Below, piece by piece: positions 8,965-16,702 of a DNA stretch of 64,000 nucleotides. Position numbers and translations under genes: made by a program. Each line of letters begins with the position of its first letter. Position 1 is the first letter of the stretch. Where the stretch lies: contig NZ_RJUU01000001.1 of NCBI RefSeq assembly GCF_003751445.1, positions 1,555,001 through 1,619,000 on the forward strand. The letters run 5' to 3'. The DNA is from Streptomyces sp. 840.1 (GTDB taxonomy: Bacteria > Actinomycetota > Actinomycetes > Streptomycetales > Streptomycetaceae). The notes under the pieces are model-generated. The model searched no databases. It was not told the DNA's origin and saw only the letters and a program-made list of their open reading frames with translations.

Positions 8965-8993
8965 CGTACCCCGTGCGAGCCGCACGGGGTACG
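8965..8993 (-). terminator. Strong hairpin terminator after the DinB gene
   Basis: Two perfect 13-base arms (CGTACCCCGTGCG and its complement) around an AGC loop start 32 bases past the DinB-family stop at 9025. The stem is long, GC-rich and perfectly paired, so it is a good intrinsic terminator for the minus strand even without a T-run. Confidence 0.75.
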
Positions 8994-9024
8994 CGCCGTG
9001 AGGGGGAGGGCCGGGCTGCCTCTT

Positions 9025-9543
9025 CTACTGCCCCCGGGACGCCGCCTCGGCCATCTTCGCCGTGGTGCTGGCGCCGTCCAGAGCCTCGCGGATGATGTCG
9101 GCGTGGCCGCTGTGGTGGGCGATCTCCCGGAAGACGTGCCACAGGACGTGGCGCACGGTCCAGGTGATCGGCTCCGGGGGCGACCAGGGGTACGCCGGCA
9201 GGGTGACCTGACGGTCGAGATCGGCCTCCTCGCGCACCGTACGGTCGAACTCGACTGCCGCGGCGTGGAATGCGTCGAGCAGCGCGGGCAGGGTGTCCGC
9301 CTCGGACATCCGGTTGCCGTCGGGGTCGAGGTCGGCCCACTCGACCTGAGCCGGGGCCGTGCCGTCGACCACGGCCAGCCAGGTCCGCTGCACCTGGGCC
9401 AGGTGCTTCACCAGTCCGCCGAGCGTCAGCTCGCTGTCGGTCGTACGGGTCCGGGCCCGCGCATCGTCGAGATTCGCGACGGTGTAGAGAAAGTTGGTGC
9501 GCTGATCGGTCATGAGCGCGATGAGATCATCACGTTCCGGCAT
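9025..9543 (-). CDS. DinB/DUF664 family protein
   Basis: 172-aa DinB-like four-helix protein of the DUF664 group. The metal-ligand pattern is visible: a histidine in GGLVKHLAQVQRTWL, then HVLWHVFREIAHHSGHADIIREA near residues 130-155. Such proteins are often mycothiol-dependent S-transferases or detoxification enzymes in actinobacteria; the substrate is not predictable. The ATG at 9543 has GGAGG on the minus strand 6-7 bases upstream. A second member lies at 38951. It is a single-gene unit closed by the 8965 hairpin. Confidence 0.88.
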   Translation of the reverse strand: MPERDDLIALMTDQRTNFLYTVANLDDARARTRTTDSELTLGGLVKHLAQVQRTWLAVVDGTAPAQVEWADLDPDGNRMSEADTLPALLDAFHAAAVEFDRTVREEADLDRQVTLPAYPWSPPEPITWTVRHVLWHVFREIAHHSGHADIIREALDGASTTAKMAEAASRGQ

Positions 9544-9973
9544 GGTTCCTCCTGGTTCGGGATCCCGCCCACGTCAGGGTCTGCCTGACGGGTCGCGGCC
9601 CGCTCGGCGGCGATGTCAGTGGGCGGGACCGGCGTCGTCCTCACAGATGAGCCCGCCCGCGCCCCGACCGCACTGTGAACGGCGGGCTCTTGGCCAAGCC
9701 GTGACCGGCGGCGTCGGTTGCCGGACCTGCGGGCACGGCTCCGCCTGTGGCACATCGCTCCGCCCGCGCCGAGTACGAGGAGTTGCAGTGGTGAGTTCCG
9801 ACGTCCCGCTGATGGCCGTTCCGACCGGACGGACACCTTCGAGGGGTTCACGCTGCGCCAGGTTCGATCCCGGAGCGCGGGTGTGGCGCATCTGGTGGGC
9901 ATCCAGTGGCCGCCCCGGGCATTCTGGGCCATGGACCTGACCCGGAGGCCGTGACCGGGCCCCGGGCCCGCGC
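9544..9973. other. 430-bp stretch with no supported gene
   Basis: Between the DinB gene and the SDR gene I see no reading frame with both a ribosome site and protein-like composition. Short frames exist on both strands, but all have frequent Arg/Pro/Ser shadow composition. A GGTTCGATCCCGG string at about 9861 recalls a tRNA T-arm, but no matching acceptor or anticodon arms can be drawn. This may be decayed coding sequence. Confidence 0.5.
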
Positions 9974-10747
9974 TCAGGCGGGTCTGCCGGCCGGGCCGCC
10001 GACGAGGACGGACCAGCCGCCGTCGACCCGCAGCGTCGTACCGGTGGCCACGGCGAGTACGGGGTCGGCGGCCAGTGCGACCGCGGCGGCGACGTCGTCC
10101 GGCTCCAGCATCCGGCCCAGCACGGACTCGCGGCCGAGGAGGGCGACGCGCTCGTCGGTCAGGAGTTCGGCGGTGGCGGGCGTCCTGACGGCCCCGGGGG
10201 CGACGACGAGCACGCTGACGCCGTGGCGTGCGCTCTCCGCGGCGACGTGGCGGGCGAAGGTGGCCAGCGCGGATTTCGCGGTGCCGTGCGCGAGCCGGCC
10301 ATCGCCGGCGTAGTCCGCCGCGGTGCTGCCGAGGTAGATGATCCGGCCCGCGCCCTGCGCCCTCATCGGCCCGAGGACGCGCTTGGTGACGTGGAAGGCG
10401 CCGGCGAGCTCGTCGGTGACCTTGGCCGCGAAGTCCGCCCATGACAGGTCGCTCAGCGCGGCGAAGGGCGGCGGGGCGGTGTTGGCGGCCGCGACTACGG
10501 TGTCGATCCGGCCGTGGGCGGCGAGAATCCCGGTCACCAGTGCGTCGACGGCGGCCGGGTCGGTGACGTCGGCCCCGGCGCTCGACGCGCTGCCGCCGGT
10601 GGACTCGATGGAGCGCACGAGCTCGGCCGCTTCGGCTTCACCGGTGCGGTAGTTGACGATCACGTGGTGGCCGCGCGTGGCGAGTTGCCGGGCGATGGCC
10701 GCCCCCAGGCCACGGGCGGCGCCGGTGACGAGTGCGGTCGGTTTCAT
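9974..10747 (-). CDS. SDR-family oxidoreductase with atypical active site
   Basis: 257-aa classical short-chain dehydrogenase/reductase. The cofactor loop TGAARGLG (8-15) and the NYR motif after beta-2 (32-34) suggest NADP(H). The catalytic Ser is S141 (YLGSTAADYAG) and the Lys is K158. The tyrosine of the YxxxK motif is replaced by histidine (RLAHGTAKSAL, H154). The C terminus has the usual TTLRVDGGWSVLVGG end. It is divergent from an HxlR-type regulator, the common layout for a redox enzyme controlled by its neighbour. Substrate unknown; the fold call is secure, activity with His in place of Tyr is less so. Confidence 0.92.
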   Translation of the reverse strand: MKPTALVTGAARGLGAAIARQLATRGHHVIVNYRTGEAEAAELVRSIESTGGSASSAGADVTDPAAVDALVTGILAAHGRIDTVVAAANTAPPPFAALSDLSWADFAAKVTDELAGAFHVTKRVLGPMRAQGAGRIIYLGSTAADYAGDGRLAHGTAKSALATFARHVAAESARHGVSVLVVAPGAVRTPATAELLTDERVALLGRESVLGRMLEPDDVAAAVALAADPVLAVATGTTLRVDGGWSVLVGGPAGRPA

Positions 10748-10809
10748 GCTTCCTCCTCAGGGCGTGAGCAGGTCGCTAACCTAGGGAGAGCGCGGATGCG
10801 GCGGAAGGC

Positions 10810-10846
10810 GCTCACCCTGTGGTGCGGTGCTCACCCGACGGTGAGC
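10810..10846. promoter_or_regulatory. Repeat/dyad between SDR and HxlR genes
   Basis: GCTCACC occurs at 10810-10816 and again at 10829-10835, followed after four bases by its complement GGTGAGC (10840-10846). The 7-bp inverted repeat plus an upstream direct half-site 19 bp away sits in the divergent promoter region, a good candidate binding site for the HxlR regulator. Confidence 0.5.
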
Positions 10847-10875
10847 GCGCAGTCCAGGGGCCCGGGGGTGGCGTG

Positions 10876-11214
10876 ATGGGTGACGTGTTCCACAAGGACT
10901 GCCCGGCGCGCGAGGTGCTGGGACACCTCGCCGGCCGATGGACGATCCTGATCCTCACGGCGCTGCTGGCCGAGCCGCTCCGCTATCACGAGCTCCGCAC
11001 GGTGGTCGCGGGCATCAGCGACAAGAGCCTCGCGGCCACGCTCCGCTCACTCCAGCAGGACGGGCTGGTGCACCGCCGCGTCGGTACGGGCCAGCCGCCG
11101 TCCGTCACGTATTCGGTCACCGGTCTGGGCCGGGGTGCGGCGGCGGCGCTGGAGCCGCTGCTGCAGTGGATCCGTGCCAACGCGACGGACATCACGGCAC
11201 GCCGCGAGACCTGA
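10876..11214 (+). CDS. HxlR-family winged-helix regulator
   Basis: 112-aa helix-turn-helix regulator of the HxlR family. The family signature is clear: an N-terminal CPAREVLGHLAGRWTILIL (redox-type single cysteine), LRYHELRTVVAGISDKSLAATLRSLQ for the recognition region, and a C-terminal wing with SVTYSVTGLGRGAAAALEPLLQWI. The start is ATG 10876; GTG 10873 is equally close to a G-rich ribosome site. Divergent from the SDR gene with a dyad between them. HxlR proteins often sense electrophiles or redox through the cysteine, so control of the SDR by reactive compounds is a reasonable inference. Confidence 0.92.
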   Translation: MGDVFHKDCPAREVLGHLAGRWTILILTALLAEPLRYHELRTVVAGISDKSLAATLRSLQQDGLVHRRVGTGQPPSVTYSVTGLGRGAAAALEPLLQWIRANATDITARRET

Positions 11215-11216
11215 CC

Positions 11217-11232
11217 GGGCCCGGCCGGGCCC
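11217..11232. terminator. Palindromic hairpin between convergent HxlR and EamA genes
   Basis: GGGCCCGGCCGGGCCC is a perfect 16-base palindrome (6-base arms, 4-base loop) immediately after the HxlR stop and 15 bases before the end of the convergent transporter gene. Likely bidirectional terminator. Confidence 0.55.
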
Positions 11233-11247
11233 AGGTGGAGCGAGCGC

Positions 11248-12249
11248 TCAGGACTCCCGGGCAGGAGGCCGACCGCCGCCCGGCTTCCGCCCGCCGCCCG
11301 ACTTCCGCCGGCCCCCCACCTGGCTGCGTACCGCGCCCATGCTCGCGCCGATGACCAGGGCGATGGCCAGGGCGTCCGTGGTGGTGAGTGCCTGGTCGAG
11401 GATGAGGAAGCCGGCCGTGGCCGCGATGGCGGGTTCCAGGCTCATCAGGATCGCGAAGGTGGGCGCGGGCAGCCTGCGCAGCGCCATGAGTTCGAGGGTG
11501 TACGGGAGCACCGAGCTCAGCAGCGCGACCGCCGCGCCCAGGCCGAGCGTGCTGGGCACCAGGAGCTTCGAGCCGGACTCCACGATGCCGAGCGGGAGCG
11601 AGAGCAGGGCGGCCACCACCATGGCCATGGCCAGCCCGTCGGCCTGCGGGAAGCGGCGGCCGGTGCGGGCGCTGAAGATGATGTACGCCGCCCACATGGC
11701 TCCCGCGCCGAGTGCGTACGCGGCGCCCACCGGATCGAGCCGGTCGAAGCCCCCGCCGCTCAGCAGGATCACCCCGCCCAGCGCGAGGGCCGCCCAGACG
11801 ACGTTGACCAGGCGGCGCGAGGCGAACACCGACAGGGCGAGCGGTCCGAGCACCTCCAGGGTGACGGCCGCGCCGAGCGGGATGCGGTCGGCGGCCTGGT
11901 AGAAGAGCGTGTTCATGCCGCCCATCGCGACGCCGAAGGCGAGCACCGTGCCCCAGTCGGCGCGCGAGTGGCCGCGCAGCTTGGGGCGGCACACGACGAG
12001 CAGGACGAGCGCGGCGGCGGCCAGTCGCAGGGTGACGACACCGAGGGCGCCGGCCTTCGGCATCAGCAGGACCGCGACCGCCGCGCCGAACTGCACGGAG
12101 AGGCCGCCCGCGACCACCAGGGCGACCGGGGCGAGCGCGACTCCGCGCCCTCCGGCGGGAGCCGGGCCGCCTGGTTCGCCGAGGGCGGTGACCGCCTCCG
12201 GCAGTGCGACTGCGGCGGCCGGTTCTGCGGCGGTGCCCTGGTCGTTCAC
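11248..12249 (-). CDS. EamA/DMT-family (RhtA-like) transporter
   Basis: 333-aa drug/metabolite transporter superfamily protein with ten predicted membrane helices in two EamA halves. Recognisable parts are GGLSVQFGAAVAVLLMPKAGALGVVTLRL in the first helices, GMNTLFYQAADRIPLGAAVTLEVLGPL, and LEPAIAATAGFLILDQALT in the second repeat, resembling RhtA/YddG-type exporters of amino acids or purines. The C-terminal tail is a basic Gly/Arg/Lys-rich stretch (GGRRKSGGGRKPGGG). Divergent from a LysR regulator, which probably controls it. Substrate unknown; export is likely for this subfamily. Confidence 0.9.
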   Translation of the reverse strand: MNDQGTAAEPAAAVALPEAVTALGEPGGPAPAGGRGVALAPVALVVAGGLSVQFGAAVAVLLMPKAGALGVVTLRLAAAALVLLVVCRPKLRGHSRADWGTVLAFGVAMGGMNTLFYQAADRIPLGAAVTLEVLGPLALSVFASRRLVNVVWAALALGGVILLSGGGFDRLDPVGAAYALGAGAMWAAYIIFSARTGRRFPQADGLAMAMVVAALLSLPLGIVESGSKLLVPSTLGLGAAVALLSSVLPYTLELMALRRLPAPTFAILMSLEPAIAATAGFLILDQALTTTDALAIALVIGASMGAVRSQVGGRRKSGGGRKPGGGRPPARES

Positions 12250-12288
12250 CTGTGGCCTGACTTCCCTAGTTCACGAATACACCGGCCG

Positions 12289-12353
12289 CGTCGACTCGCG
12301 TCAACTCACGTCGACCCACATCGACCGACATCGGCAAGTGCAATATGCTGCAC
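12289..12353. promoter_or_regulatory. 10-bp tandem repeats and dyad in the EamA/LysR intergenic region
   Basis: From 12289 the sequence repeats every 10 bases about five times (CGTCGACTCG, CGTCAACTCA, CGTCGACCCA, CATCGACCGA, CATCGGCAAG). It is followed at 12338-12353 by a dyad GTGCA-N6-TGCAC and a further TGCAC at 12371. The period equals about one helical turn, so all copies face the same side of the DNA. Probable LysR binding region. Confidence 0.5.
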
Positions 12354-12461
12354 TGCTCAATTGAAGATACTGCACTCACCGCGCGCAGCCCATCCCCTTA
12401 CCGTAGGCACCTGCGCGTGGCGCGTGAAATGCCGACTGGGCTCCCGTTATGCTTCCGGCGC

Positions 12462-13364
12462 ATGAGTACTGGACAGGGCACGGGCCGGGGCGCCGGACGC
12501 GGGGTCGAGCTCCGCCATCTGCGGGCGTTCCTCGCGGTGGCCGACGAGTCCAGCGTCACCCGGGCCGCCGCCCGGCTCCGGCTCACCCAGCCCGCCGTCT
12601 CACGGACCCTCGCCGCCCTGGAGCGCCACCTCGGCATCCGGCTCGTCGACCGCTCCACCCACCACCTGGCCCTCACCCCCGAGGGCGTCGTCTTCCGCGA
12701 CAAGGCGGCCGCCGCCGTGGCCGCGTTCGACGAGGCCATCGACCCCGGCGGGCTGCGGCGGTGGCCGCTGCGGCTCGGGCACGCCTGGTCCGCGTTCGGC
12801 CGGTACACCACACCGTTGCTCCGCAGCTGGCAGGAGCGGTACCCGCAGACCCCGCTCGAACTCCTGCGGATCGACGACCGCACCGCCGGGCTGACCCGGG
12901 GCGAGGTCGATGCCGCACTGCTGCGCGGCCCGGTCGAGGCGCCCGGCCTCCTCACCGAGGTGCTGTTCGACGAGGAACGGGTCGCCGCCGTGGCGGCCGA
13001 CGGCCCGCTCGCCGCCCGCCCCGCGCTCCGGCTGGCCGACCTGGCGACCGGCACCGTCGTCCTGAACACCGTCTCCGGCACCACCACCCCCGACCTGTGG
13101 CCGCCCGCCGCGCGCCCCGCCGCCACCCTCACCGTCGCCAACACCGACGACTGGCTGACCGCCATCGCGGCGGGCCGGGGCGCCGGCGTCTCCACCGCCT
13201 CCACCGCCGCCATGCACCCGCACGCCGGGGTCGCCTACCGGCCGCTCACCGACGCGCCGGCCGTGCCGGTGCTGCTCGCCCGCCGTGACGCACCGGGCCA
13301 TCCGGCGCTCGCCGATCTCGCCGCGCTGGCCCGGGAGATCGTGGCGCGGGACGTCCCGGAGTAG
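12462..13364 (+). CDS. LysR-family transcriptional regulator
   Basis: 300-aa LysR regulator. The N-terminal winged helix reads ELRHLRAFLAVADESSVTRAAARLRLTQPAVSRTLAALERHLG, the typical pattern, followed by the dimerisation helix and a substrate-binding domain with LRLGHAWSAFG and PLLRSWQERYPQTPLELL. The ATG at 12462 gives a normal N terminus MSTGQGTGRGAGRGVEL; the upstream in-frame extension passes through the operator-like repeats and is rejected. Divergent from the EamA transporter, its likely target. The effector is unknown. Confidence 0.93.
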   Translation: MSTGQGTGRGAGRGVELRHLRAFLAVADESSVTRAAARLRLTQPAVSRTLAALERHLGIRLVDRSTHHLALTPEGVVFRDKAAAAVAAFDEAIDPGGLRRWPLRLGHAWSAFGRYTTPLLRSWQERYPQTPLELLRIDDRTAGLTRGEVDAALLRGPVEAPGLLTEVLFDEERVAAVAADGPLAARPALRLADLATGTVVLNTVSGTTTPDLWPPAARPAATLTVANTDDWLTAIAAGRGAGVSTASTAAMHPHAGVAYRPLTDAPAVPVLLARRDAPGHPALADLAALAREIVARDVPE

Positions 13365-13399
13365 CGAGCTCCAGGAACCCGCTGCCGTCCGGGGCCCCA

Positions 13400-14815
13400 C
13401 TACCCGGCCGAGGGGCCCGCGCCCTCGGCCGGGAACACCAGCCGGAACAGCGCCCCGCCGCCCGGAGCCGCTTCCGCGGTGAGCTCGGCCCCGTGCGCGC
13501 GGGCGATCTGGCGGGCCATCGCCAGGCCGAGTCCCGAGCCGGGCAGGGCGCGCGCCGCCTCCGCGCGGTAGAAGCGGTCGAAGACGTACGGGATGTCCTG
13601 CGCGGCGATACCCGGTCCGTGGTCGCGGACCGTGAGTTCCAGGGCGGCCGCGCGGACGGCCAGGCCCACCTCGACCGGGCTGCCGGCCGGGCTGAACTTG
13701 GCGGCGTTGTCGAGCAGGTTGGTCAGCAGCCGGGTGAGGCGGGCCGGTACGCCGGGGCGGGTCACCGGTCGCGCGGCCGGGTCGGTGTCGAGCAGGAAGG
13801 GCACCGCCGGCCAGTGGGCGCGGGCGGTCGTCACCGCGTGCTCGGCCAGGTCCGCCGGCCGTACCTCCTCGAGGAGCGGCCGGGGCTCCTCGTCCCGGGC
13901 CAGTTCGATGAGGTCGTTCACCAGGCCCGTCACCTCGCGCAGCTGGCGCCCCAGCGCCCCCGACGCCCTGTCGCGCTGTGCGTCGGTGAGCCGTTCGGAG
14001 CGGGCCAGGAGTTCCGCGTTGGTGCGCAGCGCCGTGAGCGGTGTACGGAGTTCGTGCGAGGCGTCGGCGACGAGGCGGCGCTGGGCGGTGACCGACTGTT
14101 CCAGCTCGCCGAGCATCGTGTTGAAGCTGGCGGCGAGCCGGGTCACCTCGTCCTGCCGGCCGCCGGCCGGCCCCGGCAGTTCGATGCGGTGACGGGGGTC
14201 GCGGGTGGCGGCGATGCGTTCGGCGGTGGCGGTCAGCCGGGTGACCGGCGCCAGCACGGTGCGCGCCACCCAGTAGCCGAGGCCCGCCGCCACGAGCACG
14301 CCCGTGAGCCCGACCGAGGCCAGCAGCCCGGCGGCCTGGCGGACCCCTCTCTGCACCGTGTCCGAGCGCAGCGCGACCTGGACGGCCCGCCCCCGGCCCA
14401 GGGGCGTGGTCAGCATCCGGACGGGTCTGCCGAAGAGCGTGATGTTGCTGAAGTACGGGGCACGTTCACCCGCCGCGACCTCCCGGACCGGGGCGGACAC
14501 CGGCAGGAGATACGGTGCGGCCGGGTCGTCGGCCGGTGCGGCGGGGACGATCTGCGCGCAGGCGGGGGCGGACAGGAAGCGGCACTCACCCGCCAGGACG
14601 TCCGGCCCCTCGCCCCGGTGCTCCTGGATCAGCCTGGTCGCCGACTGGGTCAGGTTCAGGTCGAGCTGGTGGAACATCTCGTACCGGATCACGAAGAAGG
14701 CCGCCGTGCACACGCCGAGGGTGACCAGCGCCACCGCGGCGGAGGCCGCCAGGGCCAGCCGGGTGCGCAGCGGTCGCTGCCGGCGGCGTACCCCGGCCGG
14801 GCGGCGGCGACTCAT
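13400..14815 (-). CDS. Sensor histidine kinase (HAMP, HisKA, HATPase_c)
   Basis: 471-aa PhoR/PhoQ-like sensor kinase. TM1 spans about 18-43 and TM2 about 163-186, flanking an extracytoplasmic domain of about 120 residues with two cysteines (CRFLSAPAC, 78-86). HAMP follows (187-240), then the H box RRLVADASHELRTPLTALRTN with His254, N box LTRLLTNLLDNAAKFS, and G boxes RDHGPGIAAQDIPYVFDRF and GSGLGLAMARQIARAHG. Its start overlaps the regulator stop by ATGA, so regulator and kinase are coupled. The pair faces a MurG paralogue and a sugar dehydratase, pointing to an envelope signal. Confidence 0.95.
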   Translation of the reverse strand: MSRRRPAGVRRRQRPLRTRLALAASAAVALVTLGVCTAAFFVIRYEMFHQLDLNLTQSATRLIQEHRGEGPDVLAGECRFLSAPACAQIVPAAPADDPAAPYLLPVSAPVREVAAGERAPYFSNITLFGRPVRMLTTPLGRGRAVQVALRSDTVQRGVRQAAGLLASVGLTGVLVAAGLGYWVARTVLAPVTRLTATAERIAATRDPRHRIELPGPAGGRQDEVTRLAASFNTMLGELEQSVTAQRRLVADASHELRTPLTALRTNAELLARSERLTDAQRDRASGALGRQLREVTGLVNDLIELARDEEPRPLLEEVRPADLAEHAVTTARAHWPAVPFLLDTDPAARPVTRPGVPARLTRLLTNLLDNAAKFSPAGSPVEVGLAVRAAALELTVRDHGPGIAAQDIPYVFDRFYRAEAARALPGSGLGLAMARQIARAHGAELTAEAAPGGGALFRLVFPAEGAGPSAG

Positions 14816-15489
14816 GCCGTGTCCAGGCGGTAGCCGATGCCGTGCACGGTGTGCACCAGCCGCGGCTCGCCGCCCGCCTCCAGTTTCCGCCGCAGGTAAC
14901 CCACGTACACCGCGAGGGAGTTGGAGTCCGGGCCGAAGTCCTGGCCCCAGACGAGCTCCAGGATCGTCTCGCGCGGGAGCACCTGGCCCGGGTGGCGGAC
15001 GAGCAGTTCCAGCAGCGCGAACTCGGTGCGGCTGAATTCGAGCGGGCGGCCCGCCCGGAGGCCGGTGCGGGTGGCCGCGTTCAACGACAGGTCCGCGAAG
15101 GACAGCTCCTCGTCCGGCGGCAAGGGCGCCGCCCTGCGCAGCAGCGCCCGTACCCGGGCGCCCAGTTCGTCCAGTGCGAAGGGCTTCACCAGATAGTCGT
15201 CGGCGCCCGCGTCCAGCCCGTCCACGCGGTCGCTGACCTGGTCCAGCGCGGTCAGGACGAGCACCGGCGTACGGTCGCCGACCGCCCGGAGCCGGCGGCA
15301 GACCGCCAGCCCGTCGAGGACCGGCATCATCACGTCGAGCACGATCGCGTCGGGCTGCCAGGACGCCACCTCGGAGAGCGCGGCGAGGCCGTCGGCGGCG
15401 CCGCGCACCTCGTGCCCCTCCACGGTCAGCGCGTCCTCGACGGCCGCCCGTACTTCCGGCTCGTCGTCGACTACCAGGATCTTGGTCAT
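14812..15489 (-). CDS. OmpR/PhoB-family response regulator
   Basis: 225-aa response regulator. Receiver: DDE at 8-10, Asp52 in IVLDVMMPVLDG, Lys102 in DYLVKPFALDELGARV. C-terminal winged helix (about 128-223): LSLNAATRTGLRAGRPLEFSRTEFALLELLVRHPG to VYVGYLRRKLE and HGIGYRLD. Start ATG 15489 gives the canonical MTKILVVDDEPEVR; the longer open frame upstream runs through the promoter. OmpR-family proteins bind direct repeats, and such a repeat lies just upstream (15514-15530), between this gene and the MurG paralogue. Autoregulation plus control of the divergent cassette is the simplest reading. Confidence 0.95.
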   Translation of the reverse strand: MTKILVVDDEPEVRAAVEDALTVEGHEVRGAADGLAALSEVASWQPDAIVLDVMMPVLDGLAVCRRLRAVGDRTPVLVLTALDQVSDRVDGLDAGADDYLVKPFALDELGARVRALLRRAAPLPPDEELSFADLSLNAATRTGLRAGRPLEFSRTEFALLELLVRHPGQVLPRETILELVWGQDFGPDSNSLAVYVGYLRRKLEAGGEPRLVHTVHGIGYRLDTA

Positions 15490-15513
15490 GCCGTGAAGAC
15501 TCTCAAAACGGAC

Positions 15514-15530
15514 TCTTAGAACCTTCTTAG
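15514..15530. promoter_or_regulatory. Direct repeat, candidate OmpR-type regulator box
   Basis: TCTTAG occurs at 15514-15519 and again at 15525-15530, an 11-base period, in the 64-bp gap between the regulator and the MurG paralogue. A shorter GACTCT repeat (15498 and 15511) overlaps it. One-turn direct repeats are the usual PhoB/OmpR binding form, and the site can serve both divergent promoters. Confidence 0.6.
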
Positions 15531-15553
15531 GCCGCTTCGTGAGTGTGGCGCCC

Positions 15554-16702
15554 ATGCGCACACCACTCTCCGTCGTGATCGGTGCGGGCGGCACCGGCGG
15601 CCACATCTACCCCGGTCTCGCGCTCGCCGACGCACTGCGCCGGGCCGCCCCCGACGCCCTGATCTCCTTCGTCGGCACCGAGCGGGGCCTGGAGACCGAG
15701 CTGATCCCGCGGGCCGGATACCGGCTGCACACCGTCGACATGATCCCCTTCGACCCGTCCCTGGGCGCCAGGCGCTATCTGCTGCCCGCCGCGCTCCTCA
15801 GATCCGGTGCGCAGTGCCGGTCCATCCTGCGCGCCCAGGGCGCCCGGGTCGCGGTCGGCATGGGCGGCTACCCGAGCGCGCCGGTCATCCTCGGGGCGCG
15901 GATGGCCGGGCTGCCCAGCGTGATCCACGAGTCCAACGCCGTCCCGGGCCGGGCCAACCAGTTCGCGGCCCGGCTCACCGCGAACATCACCGTCGCCTTC
16001 GACCGCAGCCGCGCCCATCTGTCCGGCGGGCAGGACGCGGAGACCGTCGGCATGCCGATCTCCGCAGAGCTCGCGGCCCTGGACCGGGCGGCGCTGCGCG
16101 AGGAGGCGCGACGCGCCTTCGGGATACCCGACGGCGCCCGGGTGCTGCTGTTCAACGGGGGCAGCCTCGGCGCGGCCCGGCTCACCGAGGCCGCGGTCGG
16201 GCTCGCCGCGCGCCGGCGCCACCGGACGGACGTCCACCTGCTGATCAAGACCGGCCCCGCGGCGCTGGAAGCGACCCGGCGGCGCCTCGCCGACGCGGGC
16301 GCGGCGCACATCGCCCACGCCGTGCCGTATCTCGACCGGATGGACCTCGCCTACGCGGTCGCCGATCTGGTCGTGTGCCGGGCCGGCTCCGCGACCGTCG
16401 CCGAACTGGCCACCGTCGGGGTGCCCGCCGTCCTCGTGCCCTACCCGCACGCCCCCGGCGACCACCAGACGCACAACGCCCGCGTGCTGTCCGACGCGGG
16501 CGCCGCCCACCTGCTGCCGGACGCCGAGGCGACCGCCGACCGGCTGTCGGCCCTCGTCGAACCGCTGCTCGCCGAACCGGCCCGGCTCGCCACGATGGGC
16601 CGCGCCGCCGATCCGGGCTGTCACGGCCGGGCGGCGGACCTGCTCGCCGCCCGGGTCATCCGTCTCGCCACCCCTTCGTACGACATGGAGAACTCCGCAT
16701 GA
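15554..16702 (+). CDS. MurG-like glycosyltransferase (GT28), paralogue beside a two-component system
   Basis: 382-aa MurG-family glycosyltransferase; MurG adds GlcNAc from UDP-GlcNAc to lipid I. The family landmarks are present: G-loop AGGTGGHIYPG (11-21), FVGTERGLETELIPRAGY, GMGGYPSAPV (102-111), RAGSATVAELATVG and PYPHAPGDHQTHNA. Two conserved spots differ from housekeeping MurG: HEQNA is HESNA (125-129) and GGSQGA is GGSLGA (202-207). It is not in a dcw division cluster but next to a two-component pair and coupled by ATGA to a 4,6-dehydratase, so it is a specialised paralogue. Start ATG 15554 fits the family; GTG 15539 and 15545 are alternatives. Confidence 0.9.
   Translation: MRTPLSVVIGAGGTGGHIYPGLALADALRRAAPDALISFVGTERGLETELIPRAGYRLHTVDMIPFDPSLGARRYLLPAALLRSGAQCRSILRAQGARVAVGMGGYPSAPVILGARMAGLPSVIHESNAVPGRANQFAARLTANITVAFDRSRAHLSGGQDAETVGMPISAELAALDRAALREEARRAFGIPDGARVLLFNGGSLGAARLTEAAVGLAARRRHRTDVHLLIKTGPAALEATRRRLADAGAAHIAHAVPYLDRMDLAYAVADLVVCRAGSATVAELATVGVPAVLVPYPHAPGDHQTHNARVLSDAGAAHLLPDAEATADRLSALVEPLLAEPARLATMGRAADPGCHGRAADLLAARVIRLATPSYDMENSA

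Noticed and set aside
9850..9880. tRNA-like T-arm string GGTTCGATCCCGG
   Set aside because: No acceptor, D or anticodon arm can be paired around it; the neighbourhood does not fold as a cloverleaf.
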